Source of the DNA: Glaciozyma antarctica PI12
Taxonomy: Eukaryota; Basidiomycota; Microbotryomycetes; Kriegeriales; Camptobasidiaceae
NCBI GenBank assembly: GCA_002917775.1
Contig: KZ627160.1
Span: 789,694-853,693 of the forward strand
Direction: 5' to 3'
DNA length: 64,000 bases
Shown here one piece after another: positions 36,903 through 52,651 of the stretch. A program made the translations under genes and the position numbers. Within the stretch, counting starts at the first letter, position 1. Every line of letters starts with the position of its first letter. Under the pieces are notes generated by a model. The model was not told the origin of the DNA. It ran no database searches and saw only the letters and a program-made list of their open reading frames with translations.

Positions 36903-37727
36903 GCCGAGTCCGATTTCCATGCGGAGCACAGGAGTCCAGGTGTGCCCCCTTCGCATGTCCCTTGAGTTACTAGCTCACCCAACGCCGCAGTGGAATCCGG
37001 CCTAACTTCCGAGCTGGGCTTGAGCGTCGACTCGGAAAAGGGCGAGGGGACCCCAAGTTTTGAAGACTTGCTCCGTAACGTCGCTCCGGACCGAGACCCT
37101 CTCGAGGTAAGGAGCAACCTCCACGGCTCCGGTGTCAGCTATCGACACATTCCTGCAGGAGTTCTGGGGGCGACTCAACCTCTCGCGAGCTTCGAAAAGC
37201 CCTCAGCTGCGAACCTACAGCATCATCCCCATTCGCGTCTTCATCCTGCAGCACGAACTCGGCGACGCTTTTCTTTTAAAGGACAGCAAGCTCTCCATCT
37301 TTTACCGCCTCGCCAAGATGCAGTACTACATCATGACGAACGCCAAATCGGAGGCCGTCGCCGCCACTTTCACCAAGCTTAACCAACGTACATCCTCTTC
37401 GATGGCCTTCGACTACTACTCCCTCGTCGAGGTCTCGCACCACGACACACCGGTCTCTAAGCTTGCACCAGCGTTCGAGCTAGAGCACCTCGTCGCCGCT
37501 TTCAAGCGAATGAAGCGGGCTTTCGCAGAGATGCGCGAGGAGCTGGGGAACCCGCCTGCTCTCGCGACGGTCGCCAAGATGAACAAAAGAACGCACGAGA
37601 TGCATGTCCGAGTTTGCGTAGTGCGAATCAGGCCGAGGAGTTTCTCCGCGTCCTGCTGGAAGGGGTGGAGATTGGGGGGCAGAGGAAGACGGAGCTCGAG
37701 AAGGAGGAAGATTTGGAACTTGAATGA
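36676..37727 (+). pseudogene. MYND zinc-finger gene, locus D (body type 1), with a frameshift near the end
   Basis: Exon 1 (36676-36774) encodes the 33-residue half finger MESKECAVCFVKASHRCGKC and KVAAYCSPAHQAL; the intron (36775-36833) and exon 2 (VWPIHKLICGVNDG) match locus B. The next exon reads SFEDLLRNVAPDRDPLE without the stop found in B. The last exon from about 37159 is open: EFWGRLNLSRASKSPQL, IIPIRVFILQHELG, AFDYYSLVEV, REELGNPPALATV. Near 37612 a one-base loss moves the frame: B has HVRGLFGADQGEEL and here HVR is followed, in another frame, by LRSANQAEEFLRVLLEG, ending at TGA 37725-37727. The defect affects only the last ~45 residues, so the gene may be functional or the base may be missing by error. 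Confidence 0.7.
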
Positions 37728-39679
37728 TTGAGGCGGCGGGACTTAGTAGTTTTTAGCTCTTGTTTTGAATGCAGTGGGCAGTGACACGATAAGCTGGAGC
37801 CTACGATGCGAGGATGAGGAAGACAAAGTCCCTCAGGCTCGCTCTCAACTCGCTCTCGCCCCTCGCTCCCCCCAAGGATCACGATTTGCGGTGTTTCGCG
37901 CTGTGCAGTAGCACGAGAGATGTCGTCTTGCTTTCTACAGCCTCTGCTTGTACCTCTCGCGACACCTCTCACAATATCTCGCTAGCGAAGGGGAGGCTTC
38001 GCGCGGAGCGACCAGCGCTCACCTGGAATTTTACTCTTGTTTCGCTGCTCTGCTTGCCATTCTTTCGCTTCGTGTGTGGTTCCGAAGAGCCCAAGACGCG
38101 GACAGGAGAGTCCTCGTGTCGAAACGAAACAACCCCTCGGACCAGCGCTCGCAGCCAGGCCCAGGCGGGCTCTCGCGTTAAAGTTGGCTCAGCCCTATCT
38201 GCTGTTTGCTTCTTCGCCTCGCTCTCCCGACGCGTCGTTCCTATCTCAAACGGCAGCGACACACTACCGGATCCTCCTACTTCAATCCAGGCCAACTCAA
38301 ACAGGAACGGCGACCACGACCAGCCCGTTCGTCAGCACCAGTACGTCCGCTCACCGTCTCCTCCCTTGCATTCCTTCCCACAACACCACCTCGCCCCACC
38401 CTCAGCACGAGAGCTGCATTCTACAGCAGCACAGCTAATGCCATCCCCTCTCCAGCCCACCGCGTGACTCCGACCTCCGCTCGTCCCCCTCCCTTCCTTC
38501 ACACCATCCCTAGCCCGCCCCCTCTCCAGCCCGACTCGCCTAACTTCAACGCAGCCCCGCGAATTCCCACTCCCTCTTTCCACTTCAGCGCTCGCAGAGA
38601 ACCGAACGAACCGCAAGTAGCGGGGACGACCGGCCACCTCTCGACGCGCAGGGATCGCTCGACTCATCCTTGCCCCGTTTCGCCGCCCCTTCTCTCCGGT
38701 AGCTCTTTGGCGCTCAAGTTTATTGTTTGCGGAAGGCTGTTTTGCTGGTGAGTGGGGTTGGTTCGATGGGTGCAGGGCGTTGTGAGTGGGGGGAGGGAGG
38801 GTCCAGCCTGCATGTGACGCGTGGCCTGGTCGAGCGCGTGGCAGAGGGAGAAGCGCTGGGGGTTGTGCGGGGAGGGATTTGGGAGGGATCGGATCCTGAG
38901 AGGAAGGTGGAGTAGGCCGGGCTGGTGTGTGGGGGGCTGTCCTCGACCTGAGGAATGGACCTGGCAGCAGACGGTCCGAGACCTGTTCTTCGTCTCAAGG
39001 GGGGGACTGCCATCAGAGCACGATTAGTGCATGGCCAGGAAGGCTTAATGCACTGGAACGTGCTGGGAGGGGGCGCGTCGAACGCCTGCGCGAAACGGCT
39101 CTTCCTCGACAAGAGGAATGGGTCTTCGCGCTGCGGTGCTTGCCGGCGCTCCTTCCTAGCGGGGAGACCACCGTATGAGACCACAATAGACGTAGACGCC
39201 GATGAGTCTGCGACCTGGCGCACTCCCTCGAGCTGGGGTCGGTCCTAAGCTTGTGCCGCTTCTCGATTCGAGGATGGCCGGGGTCTCACCGGTTGCCAGG
39301 GAGATGTCTATGTCAGTGGGAGCTGGCGATTCTTTGCGCGCCCAAGCGATGCGCTTCTGGTCGGGAGGTGCTGGACCTCAGCGTGAGCTGTTGCCCTGCC
39401 CAGCGCAGGACGGTTGCTGCTGCTTACTCCCCACGGTCCTTCTGAACAGCGGTGGAGACCACTCAGAGATGCCGTGAGTGACATAGAGGGGCTAGCTGCT
39501 CGAGGGCATGGAGGAGGCTGCCTGGTCCGTCTTGCTTCCAAGCCCCCTGCCCCACCTGCCTGAGCTTCCGAGACGCGTCAATTCAAGCTTCGGCCTCACC
39601 CCCGCACCGACTCAAGACCCCGAACACAGCTGACGGCCCTCACGTGCACAGACACCCGCTCACAGAACCGCTCGTTAAG
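37728..39679. other. Long gene-free stretch upstream of the Kin4-type kinase
   Basis: Nearly 2 kb without a supported gene. A candidate leader intron starts with GTACGTCC near 38340 and ends with CTACAG near 38425, so part may be kinase leader. Polypyrimidine-rich sequence (38380-38530) looks like promoter. Open frames here have no domain or splice support. Confidence 0.35.
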
Positions 39680-44054
<4,375 letters not shown>

Positions 44055-44698
44055 AGGTGCGTTTCTCGCTGTTGGCGGGACACCGAAGGAGCGAAGAACT
44101 GATGCGTCGTCGTTTTTTTGCAGATCTTTCTATGTTATGAGTATTTCGGCAGTACGCAAACCCGTTCAAGCAACACCTACACACCCCCTTTAATTCACCT
44201 TCTATCCCTTCCTTGCCGTTCGTCGTTTTTGAACTCTCCGTAGCATTCCTCCCCATCGTTATTTTGACACGCGCGGCACCCCCGACTCCTCCATCCCACG
44301 AGAACAGGCAATGCATCACGCTACGTTATTCATACGCACCGCGCTGGACGTGCAGACATCAGTCGAGATAAATGAGAGACGAGAGAGAGAAGCGGAGGGA
44401 ATCGAAGATCGATAAAGAGGGCTCTATGTCGGGGCGCGCGCTTGCCCAGCTGCAGGTCTTCCCCCTCGACTTGCTCTCCTCACACGACTCGCCAGCGTTC
44501 ACCTTCAACAGGGACAGGAATAATCACAGCAGGCTCAACATCTGCACCATCACCAGCTCACCGCCGTACTCGCTTCAGCTCCTCCGCCGCGTCCCCTGAG
44601 TCCTTCCCTTCGGTCTTCTCCTCCTTCGACAGCTGCACCAGTACGTCCTCGCGCGCTTCGCCGGCCTTCTATAGCAGCATCTAACGGCTCACACAACG
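44055..44698. other. Intergenic between kinase and GMC gene
   Basis: Holds the kinase 3' UTR with a possible intron (GTGCGT at 44057 to TTTTTTTGCAG near 44124), and the unresolved first exon of the GMC gene. ATGs at 44369 and 44424 open a short frame that ends at 44599 without connecting to the GMC frame. Confidence 0.35.
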
Positions 44699-47057
44699 GT
44701 GGAGACTCCAATCCCCACCCTCACAAGCTTTGACTACCTCATCATCGGTTCGCTCTTCCTTCCTCCTTGGCCGAACCGCGCCTAACTCACCTCCTCCCCA
44801 GGCGGTGGCACAGCCGGCTGCGTACTCGCCGACCGCCTCTCCCTCGACCCCAACATCTCCGTAGCCGTCATCGAAGGCGGGCCTTCCGACCACGACCTAC
44901 CTCAAGTGCTCCAGCTCAGCGAATGGCTATCTCTTCTCGGTGGACCGCTGGATTATCAGTACCCGACGACGGAGCAGCCGAGGGGGAACTCGCATATTAT
45001 GCATAGTCGGGCGAAGGTTCTTGGTGAGTCGTTTGAGGAGAGCAGGGGGGAGGAATCTGATCGTGTGACTGGACGCAGGGGGATGCTCGAGCCACAACAC
45101 TCTCATCTGCTTCCGCCCTTTCCCTGAGGACTGCGATGATTGTGAGCTTACTATCGCTTGGACTAGAGGGGAGGAGCTGATGCGGGTGTTATGTAGGGGT
45201 GAACGCCGGCGCGACTGGGTGGGATTCAGAGTCTATGCAGCACTACGGCGACCGCCTCAAGAACCACATCGCTCCCGTACACACGAAAGATCGTAACGCC
45301 ATCATGGCAGACTGGATCTCGTGCGTCCTTCTCTTCCCCAACGCCGCCTGGCGACCTGAACTGACCCCCCCCCCCTATACTCCCTTCTTCCCATCTCTCC
45401 TGCCGCCCCACTCTCCTCCTCGCGTCGCAACACCAACAGGAGCTGCACCGCTGCCACTGGAGTCCCCGTCATCGGCGACTTTGACGCCTGGTCGCGCGTG
45501 CGCGGAGGAACTGGATCGACCGACGTTGCGGACGTGCTCGCGGAGACGCCGTCGGACGATCGCGAGAAGGGACGCGGGAAGGCATGGAGTGAGGGAGTCG
45601 GATGGCTCAGTATTGCGTACACGCCTGGGGACGGGAAGCGTTCCTCGGCGTCCGTCGCTTACGTTCATCCCAGTGCGTCCTTCCTCCCTCTGCGCTTCCT
45701 CCCTCCTCCTTCGCTTCCAGGAAACCCCGTACTGAATTGCCTTTGTCTACCGCAGTCATGGGCAAGCGCAAGAACCTCCACTTCTTCCTAGAAACCTGGG
45801 TCTACGGCCTCCTCCTCTCCCCCGACGGGCGCACCATCACCGGCGTCCAGACTCGCTCCAAGCACGGAGTCGAGACCGTCCTCACCGCTACACACGAGGT
45901 GCTCCTCTGCGCTGGCGCAGTTGACTCCCCGCGACTTCTCCTGCTCAGCGGGATCGGGCCGAAGAAGGATCTTGAGGCGCTCGGCATTCCTTGCGTCGTT
46001 CCTCTCCCTGGAGTTGGCGAGAACTTGGTGGACCACCCCGAGTCGATTATCATGTGTACGTTCTCAGCTTTTTTTCGCTGATGAGGCGACGCTGACGTCG
46101 CGCGCAGGGGAGACGGATGAGCTACCGCCGCAGACGGTCATGCAGAGCGACACGGCTCTCTTCATCCGCCGCGACACCACTGACCCTCGTCCTGGTGCGT
46201 ACTCTCCCTAATTATACATTCTCACGCTAACCAGGATCGCAGATCTCATGTTCCACATCTACTCCGTCCCGTTCGCCGACAACACCGAGCGACTGGGCTA
46301 CCCTCGGCCAAAGCACGCGATCTGCATGGTCCGCTCTTCTTCCTCTCCTGTTGCCGTACTATCGCTAACGGCCACCATAGACTCCCAACATTCCTCGCCC
46401 CAAGTCGAGGGGACGTCTCTACCTCACCTCCGCCGATCCCAGCGTCAAGCCCGCCCTCGATTTCCGCTACTTCGTTCGTCCCGTCCCTCGCTCTCTTACC
46501 TCTACTAACCCTAGCACCAGACGGACGCAGGCGACTACGATGCCCAGACCCTCGTCGACGGGTTCAAGATTGCTCGCAAGATCGCAGCGACGGCGCCGTT
46601 CTCCCAGTGGCTCAAATCCGAGGTCGCGCCTGGTCCGCTGGTGCAGACGGACGAACAGCTTAGCGAGTATGGGAGGAAGGTCGCTCATACGGTTTACCAC
46701 CCCGTACGTCTCTTTCTCTCCCCCTCCGTTCCTCGCTGGCTTCATTCCTCCCTCGCTGGAACTGACGAACCTCACAGGCGGGAACCTGCAAAATGGGCGC
46801 TCTCAGCGATCCTCTCGCCGTCGTGGACCCGGAGCTTCGCATCATCGGGATCGACAATGCGCGCGTCGTCGACGCGAGCGTCTTCCCTCTCATGGTCTCG
46901 GCGAACCCGATGTTGACTGGTACTTTCCTTCTCCGGCGTGGTGAGTTGAGGCTGATGAGGGTTGCAGTGTTGATTATTGGGGGAGAAGGCGAGCGATTTG
47001 ATCCTTGCTGATTATTATCGCAACACCAAGACGGCGCCGGTGTCGGCGAGGCTTTAA
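44699..47057 (+). CDS. GMC-family FAD oxidoreductase (choline dehydrogenase/alcohol oxidase-like), start unresolved
   Basis: GMC flavoenzymes oxidise alcohols, sugars or choline. The frame from about 44699 ([14 protein letters not shown]) reads into the Rossmann motif [16 protein letters not shown], after an intron in the codon for the first Gly. Then come [20 protein letters not shown] (GMC signature 1), [18 protein letters not shown] (signature 2), YHPAGTCKMG with the active-site His and [18 protein letters not shown] with the second active-site Asn. About ten short introns. Two oddities: no ATG is seen in frame, so the first exon is missing from my model; and in the last exon a run of five G at about 46979-46983 shifts the frame, because [16 protein letters not shown]-like text continues in the next frame to TAA at 47055-47057. 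One G fewer would restore it, so a homopolymer error is likely. No signal peptide can be judged. Confidence 0.85.
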
Positions 47058-47453
47058 TGCGGGGAGTTGGGAGCGTAGATGTGTTGGTGGCTCTAGAATG
47101 TCTATCGTTATTGTTCCGAGCGCCATCGTTAAAGTGTTAAGCGAGAGAGAGGAGCACTCAGCTTCCACTCTTTAGAAGTGTCTCCCTCCCGCCACTTCTC
47201 TGCTGCCGTATTTCTGAAGCTTCTCTCTCGATCTGTCGCTTCTCAAGACCCTCAAGCTCGAACCATCTGCGCAATGCAGAAAACCCAGCTCGGCTCCCTC
47301 GCTGCCCCCGTCCTCCCGTCCCAAGGCCCCACAGCCGCTCAACAACCTCGAATCCAAGCGCTCATCGAACGTGCTCGCCTAACTGTCGGTAAAGCTCATT
47401 AGTGAACTTTCTTCGAGCCGCGAGGTGGGAGACGCACCACCGTTCGCTCCCCA
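47058..47453. other. Convergent intergenic region
   Basis: Between the GMC gene (plus) and MYND locus E (minus). No gene is supported; a 41-codon frame at 47277 (MQKTQLGSLAAPVL) has no other support. Confidence 0.4.
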
Positions 47454-48433
47454 TCACAGCGACGTCGATTCCCTCACCACCATCGTGATCCTTTCAGCCT
47501 GATCAGAGTCTGCCCTACCATTCCAATAGCGCAGACTCCCAACGCATGTTCTGCGGGCAGTGCGCCTCAGTCGAAGGGGCCTCTGCAGAGCGCTGTCGAG
47601 TGCTTCTCCCCCTTCAGCCACCAGGTCTCTCGCAGCCTGCTCCATGCACTCGGAGGTGACCTCAAGATGAGCGGGCTCGAGAGTCGTGGGCTTCGGGTCG
47701 GAGGTACTGAGCGCTTCCAGTGAGTGGTAGTCGGAGGCTCGGCGAAGGAAGGGGGCAAAGGTGACGAGGTGGATGTTGTTGGAATCGACGGCAAGGATCG
47801 CTTTCTCGAGCGCGGCGTTCTTGCAGAATGCTGAAAGCGAGGATCCAGGATTGAAGGTGTGGAGACCGTCGGACTCTTGGTAGATGAAGGCGCGCACGCA
47901 CGCGATGTTGAAGCTCCGCTGACTCGGCTCGACCGTGTTCCGGCGAGACGTCAATTTCCAGAATTCCTGTGTTCGTTGAGTCAGCTGTCGTTGCGCCGGC
48001 AGCCGCTCGACGAACTTCGAGCGGGTCTATGCCGGGATTGGATCGTCGCAGCAGTTCCTCCAGTGTGGCTGTTTCGTTAGCGGCGAGGAGGGGGTCAAGG
48101 GCGGGACTTTCGCCACGATACACTGGCTCATATTTTTATCAGCGGAGCCGGCGGTTCTTGAGAGCTTGGAAGATCGCACTGCGAGAGTTTCGCGCGTAGA
48201 AGTCACTCTCCGCCCGAGTTAAGCTGGGCTGATCGCAGCTCGTCGAGTCCTCTCGGCAAAGCGTCTTGTGGAAGGGCCAAACCTGCGTAGAACTACTTCA
48301 GCGAAATCACTTGGAACTCGCGAGGAAGAACGCACGAGAGCTTGGTGGGCTGGCGAACAATACGCAGCGAGCTTGCATTTCGAGCAGCGATGAAGAGCTT
48401 TCGCAGAGCAAACGGCACATTCCTTCGCGTTCA
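47454..48433 (-). CDS. MYND zinc-finger protein, locus E (body type 1), intact
   Basis: The start at 48433 (MNAKECAVC) matches the other loci; an upstream in-frame ATG at 48473 would add 13 residues. MYND ligands: C and C in ECAVC, CSKC, AAYC with the following His, and HKTLC after the intron (VWPFHKTLCREDS). A second intron of 68 nt (GTGCGATC to GAGCCAG) removes two apparent stops and joins YARNS to MYRGESPALD, then LEELLRRSNPGIDPLE, an intron, and the last exon EFWKLTSRRNTVEPSQRSFN, IACVRAFIYQES and the rest, to the stop at 47454. The body is related to loci B, D and I (EFW start, IDPLE before it, a VRAFI strand) but strongly diverged. MYND domains usually bind PxLxP-type peptides; the role of this family is unknown. 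One of only two loci in the window that reads without a break. Confidence 0.82.
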
Positions 48434-48753
48434 TCTCGGAGGGTAGTCTGCGGAGCAAAGCGAGGTCAGCCATTGTGTCCCAAAGCGGTGCGTTTGAGGA
48501 CGAGGGATCGGGAGGAAGGCGGCGACTCCTTCAGAGCGCTCAACACCAGTTCCCTCAACCAGCGCTGCTGCACGCTAGCTTGGGAGGCCCATGGTGTATT
48601 ACTTCTCCCTCGTACACCTCCAGCCTACACCCATCGCAGAAACGCAGCCTAAGCCCGCCAACTCGCCACTCCGCGACAGCAGCGCCTCCCTGCGTGTGCT
48701 CCCTGGCGCTACCGTTTTGAGCACGCTTCTCCCTGTCCTCTCCCTCTCGGTCC
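48434..48753. other. Intergenic between MYND loci E and F
   Basis: Promoter side of locus E. I looked for a MYND exon belonging to relic F in this stretch and found none. Confidence 0.4.
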
Positions 48754-49175
48754 TTGTGCCTCCGGATTCTCAGTCGCGCCTTCCTCGAATTTCACTTCAG
48801 CTTCCTCTCCAACCCTCCCCTCTCCGGCCCTTCCTACGACTTCGCCCTTCGCCGCCTCTTCGACTTCTGGGTGATCCAGTGGGTCTCGGACAGCAAGCCT
48901 CGGCCACAGGCTTTCACCGTCGACCAAGTCGAGCTCGCCTTTGACCGGGCGCAGCTTGCTCTCGTCGCCCTCATGGAATCGGCGCCACCGACGTCGGTTC
49001 CGTTCCTGGAGAACACGGCTCAGTCAATGCGGCTCTCGTTCCGCTCCTTAATGAGACTGGAGGGCAGATGGGGACAGACGAAGATGATCGAATCTTCAAG
49101 GAGGAATTGAGGGTGTATACGGAGACGCTCGACGCGGCGAACGCAGCAGCTGAGGCGGGAGTTCCGGATCGCTGA
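48754..49175 (+). pseudogene. MYND-family relic, locus F: body type 2 without a MYND finger
   Basis: The open segment AFLEFHFSFLSNPPLSGPSY, LRRLFDFWVIQWVSDSKPRP, VELAFDRAQLALVALM aligns by eye with the C-terminal body of loci G and H (for example FDFFVLEWFSDPRKRP and YADIAFARLESIRDVAV). After about 49020 the better frame changes and reads ALVPLLNETGGQMGTDEDD to TGA at 49173-49175. No MYND exon or clear start lies upstream, so this is a headless, frameshifted fragment of a type 2 copy. Confidence 0.6.
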
Positions 49176-49511
49176 GGTGCTCGAGTGCGACGATAATAGT
49201 AGTGCAACATCTGTAGCCAGTCCTCTTTGTTCGCGTTGAGAGGAACGAGAGCGCCACGCCTACCTTCGACGTGAAACGTGCGTAGCCAAGCGCCCGCCGC
49301 GAAACAAACGACCCGTTCTTCGAGCTTCAGCTTCAACGCTCGCCTGATCCCCTCCACTGGATGACCGCGAGACCCGAGAAGAGCAGTGCGAAAAAGGGTG
49401 CGGGAACACACGAGCCAACGAGCAGACGAACGCCCAGGCAGAAGCAGCTTCGCAACGCACCCTCACCAAACGCCTCGGAACTTAAACTCTTGCACTCCCT
49501 CGTAACGCCCT
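49176..49511. other. Short gene-free stretch
   Basis: The minus strand has an open frame with protein-like composition (WLRTFHVEGRRGALVPLNAN) near 49250, but no start, splice sites or family were found. It is left unassigned. Confidence 0.35.
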
Positions 49512-52391
49512 CTACACCACGACATAATCGTCGGCGCTCAACAGGGTATCAATCGAGTATTCGACCGGCTGTCCATCCGCCGGATCAACAACCGACAGCA
49601 CCTGCTCACACGCATCAGCTCCCTCCCTCGCACGAAAACAAAACGAACGCACCTCAACCCCACAGAGTCCCTTCTGACTAACGAACCCAATGGCGACCGG
49701 GAAGAACGCCCCCACATCGTCCCCCTCTACCTCAAACTCCATACTCCCCGTCGTCGTCCCCTCCGCCTCGGAGACCACGTCGATAGTCCAATCGAGGCTC
49801 CCGCTCTCAGGGTTAATAGCGTACGATCCGATCGTTGGAGGCTCGGAGATGGTGGGTTCGGAACCGGGAGGGAGGGGGATGGAGATGAGGAGGTTGTGGA
49901 GGGAGAGAAGGGGGTTCTCGAGTTCGTATTCGAGGTTGACGGTGCAGATTCCGTTGTCGGTTGAGGGCCAGCAGTTGACTGTGGAGAGGCGTTAGTTACG
50001 TTCTTGACGATGCGGGGAGGGCGAGCGAGTGGGAGAGGTGGGGGAGCGGGCGGAAGGAGGAAAGAGAACGCACTGGAGACCGGAACGATCGACTCGTCCT
50101 TCCCCGTCATCCTCCACTTGAGCACTCCCAATCCCTGCCCAACCGGGAATCCCCTCTTGCCCTCCTTCAACTTAATCTCGCCCCTCTCACTCCACGCCTT
50201 CTTATCGACATTCGGATGCGTCTTGAACTGCAAGTCGTTCGCGCCCGTCTGCTTGGCGTACGACGAAGGCGGAGGAAGGGAGATGACAAGGACTGTCTTG
50301 TCCGGGTCCGAGATGCGGAGATCGAGGTCGCCTTTGAGGGAGAGGGAGGAGAGTCCGCCGTCGCGGTTCAGTTCGAGCGAGAGAGTTTCCCGCACGACGA
50401 GATGCACACTGCGCCATTCGTCAGCACCCACCCTCCACAGCATTCAAAAAAGAAACTCACTCGGCTTCGTCGACGTCCCCAAACGGGTTCGAATCCTTGC
50501 TCTGCACGACCTCCTGCTGCGGCTCGTACCTCGGCTCCTCCTCCCTCTCCTCGTCCCTCCTCAACAGCGGTTCCTCCACACTCAATCCCCCAAGCGCCTC
50601 CGCCAACCCCGGCTCATTCTTCCTCCCCTTCGCGCCCAGCTGCATCCCCTTCGTCTTAAACACCTTCGCGCTAGGCACTTGTCGGTCGGCCTCTGCTTGC
50701 GAGAACGAAGCGCCAAGAGGTGCGTCGTAGGCGGGCGTGGAAGGGCTGTAGGAGGAGTTGGATTGGAAGCCGGAGGACGAGTTGGTCGCGTAGGGGTTTT
50801 GGCCACGGCGGGTCATTTCGCGTCGCTGGACTTCGAGCTGCTTGGCGCGACGCTTGAGCTCCTCCTTTGCTTCGTGCTCCTTGTTCTACGAGCGGGGTCG
50901 TTAGTGGAGCTCGAGGAAGGGGCGCATCGGAGGGGAGAAGGAGGAGGCGAACGTACCCTCGCGATGATCTCCTGGATCTTCTCCTCGTGACTCTCCATCT
51001 CCAACACGCTTCGAACCTGCTGAAGGTTGACGTTCTCCCTCCATCCCAAGCTAATAACCTCGTCCCAAGCGCTGAGGATCTCAAAGCTAACCCTCAGCAC
51101 ATCCTGCTCCCCCACCGCTCCTCCCCGTCCTCCACTCGCCAGCTCCGTGACGATACGAGTAACAAGAGAAAGAGTCGAAAGGTCGAGGAGGATGTTGGAC
51201 TGTGTGTTGGTGATGAGGAGGACGTAGAGGTCCTCGAGAGGCGTGTAGACGAAGCGGACGCCAGAGGCTTCGAGGACGGTGTGCTCTGAGGTCGGGGAGA
51301 CGAGGCGGGGGAAAGAGGTGAGGAGGGATTCGAGGCGGGAACGGGGGAGACCGAGGGATTGGCGGGAGAGGAGGGCTGCCAGAGGACGTGTCAGTGCGGC
51401 TTCAGGTGCGGGCGAGAGAGCTGAGGCAGGAGCGCGATCAACTGATGGAGAGGGGATAAGAATGGAAGCCTTGCGATGGCTGTGCTGTTGCGCGCAGGTA
51501 CTCAAAGCGACCCTCGTTCACGCTCTGCCGTCAGCGCTGAGCCCATCGGCCGCGCTGAGAACTCAAGCACTGGCGAGGTGCTGGACGAGACGTCGTGGCA
51601 GACCGGACTGTTGCCAACGAGGTAACAGGCCTGTCTGCGAGCTGAGTCTCCCTGTGCACATCTGCGTGCTGCTTCCGCTCCGGCTCCCCCAGCAAGCCGA
51701 AGTCGCAGCCAGGACATCGCAGCTCCCCATTCTCAGCGTTTCGCTGGAAGCGAACAGCACCTTGACAGCAATGAGCAATACACGCGAAGGCCAGCGCACG
51801 GCCTGGGCCCAGTCCAGGACGGCAAGCTCAGGCGCTTCAGCCGTCCTAGCTGGTACGGGGAGAAGGCGCGACCACGCAGAGGAGAACCGCGCTCGTTTAT
51901 AGCGCCGTCTCCAGCCACGTTAGTCCCATCTTCATCATCAAACCAACCCGCCCCAGCTCCACTCCTAACAAGCTAGTGGAGGCGTCGCCTACCGTTCCAA
52001 GGGCCCACGCACTGACACGCGCACCCGAGGAGCAGCAGCTCCCCCGTGCTCATCCCGCCAGCGCTCTTCACCCGGCCCTCGAGAGGTAGAAGGTACCAGC
52101 ACAAGCGAAACGAGCAGCACAGAGTCCCACCGCTCGTAGAGCAGCAGGTCCTCCGCGCGTCGTCACAGCTCCCAGGCACCTTCCACGTCCTCCCTCCTCC
52201 CTCCCGCTTCCTTCTCCCACTCCGCCCAGCTTACACCAACCGAATGCACTCACGTTTGCCCCCTTTTGTAACGACTGATGCGGCTAGGACGACCTGTTGT
52301 AGTTGTGAGAGGCGCGTGGAGGGGGAGGTGGGAGGAGGTTGAGGGAGGGTCAGCGGGGTCTGGGGAAGGGGAGGAGAGGACGGCGTACCAT
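49512..52391 (-). CDS. RET2: Coatomer subunit delta (delta-COP)
   Basis: COPI coat subunit for retrograde Golgi-to-ER transport. The ATG (52391-52389) is followed directly by an intron (52294-52388), then a 40-nt exon (VVLAASVVTKGGK), then an intron of about 878 nt (51376-52253). The third exon gives PLLSRQSLGLPRSRLESLLT, RFVYTPLEDLYVLLITNTQS, NILLDLSTLSL and LGWRENVNLQQVRSVLEMES, all typical of the longin domain and helices of delta-COP. The linker has NPYATNSSSGF and KGMQLGAKGRK; the latter is the conserved KGMxLG motif. The C-terminal mu-homology domain runs from VHLVVRETLSLELNRDGGLS to SADDYVVV and the stop at 49512. Length and order fit the family. Confidence 0.93.
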
Positions 52392-52651
52392 TGGGCGATT
52401 CCTAAGGAGAGTTTGGAAGCTGGTGCGGTTAGAGGAGGAAACAGCGCCGGGCAGGAGACGGTCGAGCTCGACGAGCAGAACTTCGCGAGCTCCAACTTTG
52501 TCAGAGTTTCGCGGTGTTATTCTTTGCGGCTTCGACGACGACGACGGCGACGAAACAACGGCGACGACGACGATGCTTCAGGCAGCGGTGATGATAGATA
52601 AGAAGGCGGTTCATCCAAAGGATTCAACAATTATCGAGAGAAAGACTACCC
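52392..52651. other. Promoter region of delta-COP
   Basis: Short stretch between the end of MYND locus G and the delta-COP start, both on the minus strand. It contains CGACGA-type simple repeats around 52535-52570. Confidence 0.35.

Noticed and set aside
37814-38467. Plus-strand open frame of 217 codons upstream of the kinase
   Set aside because: No domain, mixed composition, better explained as promoter and leader with a possible intron.
48971-49411. Minus-strand open frame with some protein-like text (WLRTFHVEGRRG)
   Set aside because: No start context, splice sites or recognisable family; overlaps the MYND relic F on the other strand.
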